Source: an uncultured bacterium (GTDB lineage: Bacteria; Planctomycetota; Uabimicrobiia; Uabimicrobiales; JABWCH01). From it: 15,746 nt of DNA. Every line of letters starts with the position of its first letter. Within the stretch, counting starts at the first letter, position 1. A model generated the notes under the pieces. It ran no database searches and had not been told where the DNA came from. It saw only the letters and a list, made by a program, of their open reading frames with translations. The stretch lies in assembly GCA_938003875.1 (NCBI GenBank), contig CALKWO010000110.1:1-15746 (forward strand). Reading direction: 5' to 3'. Made by a program: the position numbers and the translations under genes. Of the stretch, positions 1-6,496 are shown piece by piece.

Positions 1-58
1 TGTGTTTATCTGTGTCTATCTGTGGTTCGTTCCCCTAAACATTAAATACGCCCTAAAC
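1..58. repeat. Short interspersed repeat, left copy (minus orientation)
   Basis: Read on the minus strand, bases 28 to 1 contain ACCACAGATA followed by two near copies of a 10-base unit (consensus AACACAGATA). The same 28-base phrase, with one mismatch, occurs in the opposite orientation at 15699-15726. Next to it, bases 33-40 and 51-58 are direct copies of CCCTAAAC, 18 bases apart. No open frame uses this stretch. I remember similar CCACAGAT-rich phrases between genes in several environmental genomes, but cannot verify this here. The repeat runs off the window edge, so its true left boundary is unknown. Confidence 0.6.
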
Positions 59-64
59 AGCACC

Positions 65-1399
65 TTACTTCGCAGCGAAGCGTTTCCAGAAGCTGAGTGT
101 TTGTTCGCGAGATTTTCTGGCCACTTCTTTTTCATCAAGAAAAACAAACTGGCCATTTTCTAAAACGATTTTATCATGGATGAGAACTGTATCGGCCTGA
201 ACATGGGCAAAACCAAATAAGAAATGGCCTAAGAAATTGTCTTTTGTTATCGGTGTAGGAGGAATATAGTTATAGATGACTACATCGCTTGCTGCTTGTG
301 GTTCTAGCTTTCCGAGTCGAACGGGAATAAATTCATTGGCCAGGCGATAGTTGTTTTCCAGGAGTGTAAGGAGTTCATTCCATACGATTCTGGGATTTCT
401 TTTTTCGTGTTTATGGATCAGTGCTGCGGTTCTTAGATCAGGCCAGATGGAAGCTGCCATCCCATCCGTTCCAAGGCAAACTTTGGTGCCTTTTCCCAAT
501 ATACCAAGAAAGTCCATAGCTCCTACTGCATTGTTCATATTGCTTCTAGGATTATGAATAGTCCAGGTGCCACTTTGGGCAAGTAAGTCTTTTTCTTCTT
601 CATCGACCCAAACTGCATGAGCAGCTATGCTTTTGCTGCCTAATGCTCCTGAATCCCAGAGTCTTTTGACAACTCGTTTTTTGGTGTTCTGCAGAGTGAT
701 TGTCTGGTCTGCATGATCTTCTGCTACGTGCAAATGTAGACCAACTCCCAGTTTTTTGGCTGCTTCTACAGCTTTTTCCATGGTGTCATCCATAACTGTA
801 AAAGAAGCATGAAGGCCAAAAGTGCCTTGAATCAAGGAATTTTGCTTTGCCTGACTTTTTTTTATCCATCGGATATTTTCTTCCAATCCCTGCAATGCAA
901 TTTCTTTTCCATCTCGATCTGATACTTCATAGCAAAGAATTCCTCTCATGCCAGCATCGTTCAGTGCCCTTTCCAATTCATCCAGACAACCTGGAATGCA
1001 ATTGGGGCTTGCATGATGGTCTATGAACGTAGTCACTCCTGAGCGTATGGCCTCCATAGCAGGGATCAATGTGCTATAATAAAGGTCTTCTTTTGTGAGC
1101 TTTTTGTCCAAACGCCACCAGAGCTTATCGAGGATTTCCACAAAACAGGAAGGCGGCGTATCGCCTAAAGACATACCTCTGGCAAAAGTGCTATAGCAAT
1201 GCATGTGCGCATTGACAAAACCAGGCATAACGATTTTTTGTCCTGCATCTATGATTTTGGCTTGGGCAGACTGCTTTGTATAGTCGCCCTCTCCCAAGGC
1301 AAGGATCTTTCCATCCTTGATATACAAATACCCTTCTGGTATTACACCATACTCTTCTGTAAAAGTTACCAAACAAGCATTTTTAATTAAAATTTCCAT
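65..1399 (-). CDS. ssnA: SsnA-like amidohydrolase (putative aminohydrolase)
   Basis: This is a cytosolic metal-dependent hydrolase of the amidohydrolase superfamily, in the SsnA / chlorohydrolase-like group that deaminates or hydrolyses nitrogen heterocycles. The true substrate of SsnA is not established. Over 444 residues it shows the metal-binding HxH at H65/H67 (NAHMH), the family-typical LWWRLD near 93-98, IDHHASP near 127-132, a later HLHVAED histidine motif, IHNPRSNMNN, and LGTDGM carrying the metal-binding Asp. These segments match E. coli SsnA as I remember it. The open frame extends 16 codons further upstream, but the ATG at 1399 has GAGG eight bases before it, and the product then begins MEILIKN as amidohydrolases do. 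The gene lies 17 bases after the anti-sigma gene and is probably its operon partner. In enteric bacteria ssnA sits with selenium-dependent purine-catabolism genes; none are visible here. Confidence 0.88.
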   Translation of the reverse strand: MEILIKNACLVTFTEEYGVIPEGYLYIKDGKILALGEGDYTKQSAQAKIIDAGQKIVMPGFVNAHMHCYSTFARGMSLGDTPPSCFVEILDKLWWRLDKKLTKEDLYYSTLIPAMEAIRSGVTTFIDHHASPNCIPGCLDELERALNDAGMRGILCYEVSDRDGKEIALQGLEENIRWIKKSQAKQNSLIQGTFGLHASFTVMDDTMEKAVEAAKKLGVGLHLHVAEDHADQTITLQNTKKRVVKRLWDSGALGSKSIAAHAVWVDEEEKDLLAQSGTWTIHNPRSNMNNAVGAMDFLGILGKGTKVCLGTDGMAASIWPDLRTAALIHKHEKRNPRIVWNELLTLLENNYRLANEFIPVRLGKLEPQAASDVVIYNYIPPTPITKDNFLGHFLFGFAHVQADTVLIHDKIVLENGQFVFLDEKEVARKSREQTLSFWKRFAAK

Positions 1400-1416
1400 A
1401 TTGATACCTCTAAAAC

Positions 1417-2244
1417 TCAACTTTTTGTTTCCCATACTTCCAGGCAAATATTTTTAATCTCCTGGGGCAAACGTTCTGTAAAGATTAGGAATCGTGCAAA
1501 TTGCTTCTCGTTTAAAATAAAACGCACTTCTTTTAAAAGTTGCCATCGGGAATCTGTCCATTTTTCACGAATGCTATGAATTTTCAAAAGCCAGTCGTCC
1601 AGTTCATTGGATTTATCCTGCTCTATAGCTAAAGAAAGTGCTGAAAGAGCATAACCATAGCTATAACAATATTCCCTCATCTTGCTACTAAAATTCTGCA
1701 ATAAGGGAAAAAGCCTGGATTCATCCTGGCTATTTAGATCTAATTCTTTTTTCAATCGCACTTTGAATCTTTGCTCAATCTCTGGGGTAAATTTTGCCAG
1801 CCTGGAATTGTCCACTTTTCCAAAAAAGCCAGAAAAATCCCAAAGATCTGTATGAAAGAATGTCCAGAGCATCGCTGTGCTATCTCTTTTTTTATCGGAA
1901 AAAGGAGAAAAGATCAGAAAGACCAAAAGAATGGCTGCTGCTAAAGTTGAAAAATAGAAACCATAGCGAAGATAAAAAGGAACTCCAGGCAAAGAGAAAT
2001 GGGGATGACAAAGCTTGCTTGCGCTTGATGACAGAACATTTTCCTTCATTTCTTGCCATATTTCTGGCGATGGCTCAGGCAATGTATTAGACTCCAAAAA
2101 ATCCAATACATTGGCTATTCCGCGGACTTCGTCCTGGCAGTATTTGCAATTTTTGATATGCCTTTTTATCCTCCAATGAATAAAAAAGGGAAGCTCATTG
2201 CAGGTATATTCTGTTATATATTTTAAAACTTTTTCACATTTCAT
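1417..2244 (-). CDS. Transmembrane anti-sigma factor with zinc finger (zf-HC2 type)
   Basis: This is the likely membrane-anchored inhibitor of the ECF sigma factor encoded just upstream. The cytosolic N-terminus carries the ZAS signature H29-x3-C33-x2-C36, with C3 as a possible further ligand. One hydrophobic segment follows at about 95-113 (AAAILLVFLIF), leaving roughly 160 residues outside the membrane. That outer part is helical and charged. Its tail (LLKEVRFILNEKQFARFLIF, near 237-255) faintly recalls the LTxxQ helices of CpxP/Spy-like stress sensors; this resemblance is only an inference. I chose the ATG at 2244 because it overlaps the sigma stop as ATGA, the usual sign of translational coupling. 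The alternative ATG at 2259 adds five residues and has no Shine-Dalgarno. The protein is 275 residues. Signal sensed and proteolysis route are unknown. Confidence 0.8.
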   Translation of the reverse strand: MKCEKVLKYITEYTCNELPFFIHWRIKRHIKNCKYCQDEVRGIANVLDFLESNTLPEPSPEIWQEMKENVLSSSASKLCHPHFSLPGVPFYLRYGFYFSTLAAAILLVFLIFSPFSDKKRDSTAMLWTFFHTDLWDFSGFFGKVDNSRLAKFTPEIEQRFKVRLKKELDLNSQDESRLFPLLQNFSSKMREYCYSYGYALSALSLAIEQDKSNELDDWLLKIHSIREKWTDSRWQLLKEVRFILNEKQFARFLIFTERLPQEIKNICLEVWETKS

Positions 2245-2837
2245 AGTGTCAAACCACATTTTTTAAATTTAGTTGCAAGTTTCTTAAGTCCTAAATGAAA
2301 GTGAGATCTTGCTGTGACCTCCTGGCATCCCATAACTTCAGCAATTTCTTGATACGAGAGGTTATGGTATATACGTAAAAGGATAGCATTTCTTTGTCGT
2401 TCTGTCAATTCATCCAAAAATTCTTTTAGCTGTACTCTTCTTTCTTCATTCATCACAGGGTCATCGAGACAGTAAGGTATATCCACGGGCAAATTTTTAA
2501 GGGTATTATTGTAGGTTTGTTTTTCTCGTAAAAAATTATAGCTTAGATTCAGGGCAATACGATATAACCATGTTTTAAAAGAATTATGATTTTGAAGAGT
2601 AGATAATTTTTCTATCACTTGAATAAAAGTTTTTTGAACCACCTCTAAAGCATCTTCGTGATCGTCTAATATACGAAGGCAAAGAAAATACAACTGCCTC
2701 TGGTATCTTTCCACTAAAATACCAATCGCTTCGTTATATCCCTCCAAAAAAATTTGTATCAACTGTTGGTCTGTTTTAGGATATAACAAGGTTTTGTCTA
2801 TTTTATAGGGAACAGAAGGCTGTGCTGTTTTCTGCAT
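2241..2837 (-). CDS. ECF-family RNA polymerase sigma factor
   Basis: This 198-residue alternative sigma factor directs RNA polymerase to a stress or envelope regulon. Region 2 spans about 40-108 (LVERYQRQLYFLCLRIL, then DALEVVQKTF and FKTWLYRIALNLSYNFLR, the -10 recognition helices). Region 4 spans about 137-188, with LTERQRNAILLRIYHNLSYQEIA and the recognition helix around EVTARSHFHLGLKKL. Regions 1.1 and 3 are absent, as expected for ECF proteins. The stop overlaps the anti-sigma start (ATGA), giving the classical sigma/anti-sigma pair. No Shine-Dalgarno precedes the ATG at 2837, and no alternative start lies near it, so translation may be leaderless or weak. The greA terminator lies just upstream, so transcription probably starts in the roughly 50 bases before the gene. 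I could not identify an autoregulated ECF promoter there. Confidence 0.93.
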   Translation of the reverse strand: MQKTAQPSVPYKIDKTLLYPKTDQQLIQIFLEGYNEAIGILVERYQRQLYFLCLRILDDHEDALEVVQKTFIQVIEKLSTLQNHNSFKTWLYRIALNLSYNFLREKQTYNNTLKNLPVDIPYCLDDPVMNEERRVQLKEFLDELTERQRNAILLRIYHNLSYQEIAEVMGCQEVTARSHFHLGLKKLATKFKKCGLTL

Positions 2838-2874
2838 AACTTATAAATAAAGCGGATTTTATGATTTTATAAAA

Positions 2875-2915
2875 AGGAGAAAAAAGAAACAGCCACAGAT
2901 GGGTTCTCTGTGGCA
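2875..2915 (-). terminator. Rho-independent terminator of the greA-like gene
   Basis: A perfect 8-bp stem (2892-2899 GCCACAGA with 2907-2914 TCTGTGGC) encloses a 7-base loop. On the minus strand it is followed by a T-rich run (TGTTTCTTTTTTCTCC). It lies 22 bases after the greA-like stop and before the sigma gene, which separates the two transcription units. The plus strand has no T-run after the stem, so the signal is one-directional. Confidence 0.8.
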
Positions 2916-2936
2916 AAAATTCTTTAAAGATACTTT

Positions 2937-5072
2937 CTATGTATGGCTAGCTTCTAGTTCTTCTTGATATTTATCAATGGCAATAATCTGGAATTTGCCA
3001 GCAGGCAATTCTACTGTTTCTTGCAACTTCGCGCCTAAAAGTTTCTTAGCGATTTCACTCATATAGGAAATAATGCCTTTATCCAGCTTTACATCCCAGG
3101 GGCCTAAAATAGTATATTGGATTTTTTTACCCTGTTCATCTTGCAATGTAACCTGGGTTCCAATATTGATAATGGATGTTTCTACATTGGAAAAATCAAT
3201 CACCATAGCGCGAGCGATGTTGTTTTGCATTTCTTTTGCTTTGTTGGTGAGTTGCCATTGAATTTCTCTGGCAGCATCCAATTCTGCATTTTCGCTGATA
3301 TCACCAAAGGATAAAGCTTCGCCAATTGCTTTGCGGTTCTGTTCATACTTATTCAGCATCAGATCTTGTAGTTCTCTTTCATATTTATTCAAACCTGATT
3401 TTGTAGTATAAATATATTGAACCTGCTTGCCAAGATCTTTGAATTTTTCTCTTAAATTTTGCTGCAAGGTCTGTTTGAAAGTATAGGGCAAAAAATTTCC
3501 TTCGTCGAGAGATTTTAGAAGTTGTTGAGCCTGCATGTTATCTACATTCTCAACGATCTTTTTTACAAGATTTATGGAAAAGATTTTGTTGATCTTTTTG
3601 ACAGACTCTACTTGCCTCAAGGCCTTTAGTGTCCCACCTGTACTCAAGAGCATTTGTAAAACATCGAAGAACCCCGGGATATTGGGGTCAGAAGCAATCT
3701 TATTGGCAAAAATTTGCTTTGCAAGCCATATTAAAGCATCAGGGTAACCTAGTGGATCATAAAAAATCTCGCGGCATATTTTAGAAAGATGCTTCTCTAT
3801 AAGGTCTGCATTTTTGTTCAGGTATTTATATAGGGTATCTCTTCCCAGATCGCTTGTTTTCTTGAAAATTTGGGAAAGATGATGCTCCAGAGCAGGTTCT
3901 TCTGCTAAAAGAATTTCTAATGTTTGCTGAGATAAGGATGGAATTCGTAGATTGTTGAAGATAGTAATCGCATTGCCTTTGACGATTTGAGGAAGTGTGA
4001 TCTTGATTTCTAGATTGATTTTAGCCTTTTGTTGGCATTCTCTTAAAATCAAATACAATTCTAACGCATACCAAAATTTGCCTTTGTTCAAATGCTCCTG
4101 GCATTGCTGGAGCAAAACCTGGCAAAAATGAGGATAGTTTTGCTTTGCTTCTGGGTTTTTAAGATACTCTAATACAACAAGGGGCTTTTCTACTATTTCT
4201 GCTTTATCGAAGCTATGTTTTATTTCATCTTCCCAGGCCATAGGCTCTTTTCTTAAGCTATACTTGGCATGAGAGCTGTCCCCTGTCTCTACATAAGGAT
4301 CACTCAAAAGCAGTTTTCTGGCATTAGTCCACCATTTACTCCATTCTTTATCATCGATCACTTTAGGGCATAAATATTCTTTGATCTCTTTGGAGCCAAC
4401 AGGCTCGTTGTGAAATCGGAGTACGCGATAGAGAAGCTCTAATGGTTTTTCATGGGCTTCTTCTTTTAGAAAAGTAGGATTGTATGCTCTTAAAGCTTCA
4501 AAATTATCATCTTCTAAGGGAATAAGGCAATCAGAAGCTGCAAAGATTTCTATACGGTGGTTCTTATGATTTTCTAAATCCACAATCATTTCCAGTTTTT
4601 CGTGGTCAATGGCTCTGACCTTCCCTATTCCCCACCCACTTTTATGCTTTACAACGCTTCCTTCTTTAAAAAGAACCAGCTTATCTAGTGTTTCGATATA
4701 TTTAGCAGGAGGAAAATTTTTTGATTGAACCTTGTTGACCCATTCATTGAGATAAGAACGATCCTGGTAGGTTTGAAGAAATGCCTGAGTGTATTGTTTT
4801 ACTAATTTTTTGTCAGAAGGATTATAGTTAGATAGTAAGCGCAGCGATTCGAGCCAGAGTTTTGGTTTGCCAGAATCCGCACAGGAAGAAACCGTAAAGT
4901 TTAAAAGTTCCAGAGCCAATTTGTGTTGGCCTCGCCTGTAAAGTTCTTGCATTGCTTCCTTCAAAGGCTCGACTTTTTCTATACCTTGTGCCAGAGCATC
5001 CATCCAAAGATTCTGGCCTTCTTCCCAATTTCCTGATTTTAAAGCATCAATAATTTTTTTTATCTTTTCCAT
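2937..5072 (-). CDS. greA: Long GreA-type transcription elongation factor
   Basis: The last ~160 of 711 residues form a complete Gre factor, which binds RNA polymerase's secondary channel and stimulates cleavage of backtracked RNA. The coiled-coil domain spans about 553-628, with the tip motif GDISENAEL (590-598) keeping the acidic Asp and Glu needed for cleavage. The FKBP-like C-terminal domain spans about 632-703, with the family-typical ISYMSEIAKKLLGAK. Ordinary GreA is about 160 residues. Here roughly 550 precede it: a helical region, a small beta module at about 132-190 (GSVVKHKSGWGIGKV) resembling the KOW/CarD-type fold, then a long helical region of unknown role. As I recall, chlamydial GreA has this same length and layout, so it is a lineage trait rather than a recent fusion. 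The start has GGAG five bases before the ATG and a strong promoter about 90 bases upstream. Confidence 0.9.
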   Translation of the reverse strand: MEKIKKIIDALKSGNWEEGQNLWMDALAQGIEKVEPLKEAMQELYRRGQHKLALELLNFTVSSCADSGKPKLWLESLRLLSNYNPSDKKLVKQYTQAFLQTYQDRSYLNEWVNKVQSKNFPPAKYIETLDKLVLFKEGSVVKHKSGWGIGKVRAIDHEKLEMIVDLENHKNHRIEIFAASDCLIPLEDDNFEALRAYNPTFLKEEAHEKPLELLYRVLRFHNEPVGSKEIKEYLCPKVIDDKEWSKWWTNARKLLLSDPYVETGDSSHAKYSLRKEPMAWEDEIKHSFDKAEIVEKPLVVLEYLKNPEAKQNYPHFCQVLLQQCQEHLNKGKFWYALELYLILRECQQKAKINLEIKITLPQIVKGNAITIFNNLRIPSLSQQTLEILLAEEPALEHHLSQIFKKTSDLGRDTLYKYLNKNADLIEKHLSKICREIFYDPLGYPDALIWLAKQIFANKIASDPNIPGFFDVLQMLLSTGGTLKALRQVESVKKINKIFSINLVKKIVENVDNMQAQQLLKSLDEGNFLPYTFKQTLQQNLREKFKDLGKQVQYIYTTKSGLNKYERELQDLMLNKYEQNRKAIGEALSFGDISENAELDAAREIQWQLTNKAKEMQNNIARAMVIDFSNVETSIINIGTQVTLQDEQGKKIQYTILGPWDVKLDKGIISYMSEIAKKLLGAKLQETVELPAGKFQIIAIDKYQEELEASHT

Positions 5073-5159
5073 AAATACTCCAAAATTTCCTCCATTATTT
5101 TTCCCTTCGATAAAAGGATAATTGCGATAGTATATTACTCTCTTTAATTTATTTATATA

Positions 5160-5188
5160 AGTATAGCAAAAAAAAAATCAAGTATCAA
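5160..5188 (-). promoter_or_regulatory. Sigma70-type promoter for the greA-like gene
   Basis: On the minus strand a -35 box TTGATA (5188-5183) is separated by exactly 17 bases from a -10 box TATACT (5165-5160). The -10 is preceded by TGC, an extended -10. The spacer contains ten consecutive T, which may add curvature. The expected start point is near 5153, giving a leader of about 80 bases to the ATG at 5072. Confidence 0.7.
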
Positions 5189-5332
5189 TGGAAATTTTGA
5201 GAATATAGGAAATTATAGGTTTAGTGCTAAATGCAGTCTAAACTATATAGGAATCTTTCAGCGCAAAGAGTAAAGACACCCTCTGTCAATAACTCCACTG
5301 TTGATCTATTTCTGAGAACCAATAAAAATAGC

Positions 5333-5361
5333 TTGCAATTCTTTTTTTGCCTTGCTATAAC
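5333..5361 (+). promoter_or_regulatory. Likely promoter of the plus-strand operon
   Basis: TTGCAA (5333-5338), a 17-base spacer, and TATAAC (5356-5361) with TGC just before the -10. The word TTGCTATA at the -10 is identical to that of the divergent greA promoter, and both spacers hold a T-run. Transcription from here would start near 5368 and give a leader of about 200 bases before the TTG start at 5570, including the 5454-5497 hairpin. No better candidate is seen closer to the gene. Confidence 0.45.
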
Positions 5362-5453
5362 TAATAAAAGCAAAAGAAAAAATTTCAAAATGATATTGAA
5401 CATATTTTAAGAGAAGATACAAATAGTGCTTTCTCTAAAAGTATGCTAGAACC

Positions 5454-5497
5454 GCAAAATGGAGTAGATGCTATTGTCATAGCACTACTCATTTTGC
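5454..5497. promoter_or_regulatory. Strong 44-nt hairpin in the operon leader
   Basis: GCAAAAT (5454-5460) pairs with ATTTTGC (5491-5497), then a G with C5490, AGTAG (5463-5467) with CTACT, and TGCTAT (5469-5474) with ATAGCA (5479-5484). This closes a 4-base TGTC loop. In total there are 19 paired bases, interrupted by two single bulges (one G at 5461/5462, A5468). No T-run follows on either strand, so it is not an ordinary terminator. It sits 73 bases before the phosphoesterase start. It could be an mRNA-stability or regulatory structure, or a tiny inverted-repeat insertion. Confidence 0.55.
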
Positions 5498-5569
5498 ACA
5501 GGATCACTTTGACCAATACACAAAAGAAAAAATTCAGCCTTCTAAAACGCCTTTTATGGAGTATTTTTT

Positions 5570-6496
5570 TTGATTGAAAATAGAAGACTTATCAAATTAA
5601 AATCTACCTACGCTCTTGCCATCCGTGCTAATATGGAAGACAAGTATAGGCAAGGCGATCTGGTTGTTTTGCCAAAAGAAGGGGATGTTGTGGTTATGGG
5701 GGATCTGCATGGTAACCTGAAAAATTTCAATAAGGTTGTCAGTGCTATTGACCTTGCGTCTCATCCCAACCGCCATCTGATTCTCCAGGAACCTACCCAT
5801 ACTTATGAAGCACAAGAAGATCGAAGTTTTTTGCTTATCGATGAAATCGTTTTCCTCAAAAGTCAATATCCTCATCAGGTGCATATTATTTTAGGCAACC
5901 ATGAGCTTTCAGAAATTACGGGGAAGGAAATTCTGAAAGGTGGAATATGCTATAATATCCTTTTTCTGGAAGGTATGAAAAAAGAATATGGGCAGGAGTT
6001 CGATGCTATTCGGGAGCTTATGCTGGATTTCATGAAAACCATGCCTCTTGCCTGTATAGCTCCTAATAAAATTTTTATCTGCCATTCGACTCCTTTAAAA
6101 AAATATGTTCACCACTATTCTCTTTCTTTCTTCCGACAAGGAACGGGAAATAAAGAAAAAGATAAAGCAATGGTAGAGAAACTTGTATGGGGACGTGATC
6201 TTAGCCAGCAAGCTGCAGATGAATTTGCTACAAGGGTTGGGTGTGATATTTTGATCGTGGGCCACACAGCCTGCAAGCGTGGCTACCAGGTACCCAATAC
6301 GCGGCATATTATTTTAGACAGCAAGGGAAACTTTGCGGCTACGCTACATTTTAAACTTCATCGATCTTATACACAAAAATATTTAATAAAAAATTGCATT
6401 CAATACATTCATAAAAAAGCAGTGGAAAAAATCTTAGATGGCAAAAAAGACGAAAAAGCAAATCTTATGGAGAACATTTCTCATGAAGAAGACTGA
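5570..6496 (+). CDS. Calcineurin-like metallophosphoesterase
   Basis: A 308-residue, probably cytosolic phosphoesterase with a two-metal centre. Visible motifs are GDLHGN (44-49), GNHE (109-112), a metal-type His in ICHST (H172), and GHT (231-233) followed by a C-terminal beta strand. The order matches PPP-type serine/threonine phosphatases and ApaH-like enzymes. The middle GDxVDRG motif of those enzymes is missing: the corresponding strand reads LILQEPTH, so one bridging Asp seems to be replaced. The substrate cannot be told. The start is a TTG at 5570, with GGAG eight bases before it in the same GGAGTATTT context as greA. The first in-frame ATG (5633) has no ribosome site and would remove 21 residues. 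The last 14 bases overlap the next gene, so the two are probably translationally linked. Confidence 0.8.
   Translation: MIENRRLIKLKSTYALAIRANMEDKYRQGDLVVLPKEGDVVVMGDLHGNLKNFNKVVSAIDLASHPNRHLILQEPTHTYEAQEDRSFLLIDEIVFLKSQYPHQVHIILGNHELSEITGKEILKGGICYNILFLEGMKKEYGQEFDAIRELMLDFMKTMPLACIAPNKIFICHSTPLKKYVHHYSLSFFRQGTGNKEKDKAMVEKLVWGRDLSQQAADEFATRVGCDILIVGHTACKRGYQVPNTRHIILDSKGNFAATLHFKLHRSYTQKYLIKNCIQYIHKKAVEKILDGKKDEKANLMENISHEED

Larger units (their letters stand above)
5231..5577 (+). pseudogene. Possible gene remnant: two short overlapping frames
   Basis: The 497-base gap 5073-5569 holds one 59-codon frame (ATG 5231, stop 5408-5410). A second frame, shifted by one, opens just after a stop near 5370 and runs without interruption to a TGA at 5575-5577. 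They overlap around an A-rich run (AAAAGAAAAAATTTCAAAA), where a single indel would join them into one frame of roughly 115 codons. The second frame's only ATG (5443) would give 44 residues. Neither has a Shine-Dalgarno and I recognise neither product. Much of the second frame is also the arms of a strong hairpin (5454-5497), so its openness may be accidental. It could be a decayed gene or non-coding leader. Confidence 0.22.

Noticed and set aside
1..58. Tandem CACAGATA units as a CRISPR array
   Set aside because: Units are about 10 bases with no unique spacers between them, so this is a simple tandem repeat.
1855..2090. Plus-strand frames opposite the anti-sigma, greA and other genes
   Set aside because: They are antisense shadows of well-supported genes, with no ribosome site or recognisable domain.
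2838..2891. A -10-like TATAAA before the sigma gene as its promoter
   Set aside because: Several AT-rich matches exist but none has a credible -35 at the right distance, and no ECF-type GGAAC box is seen.
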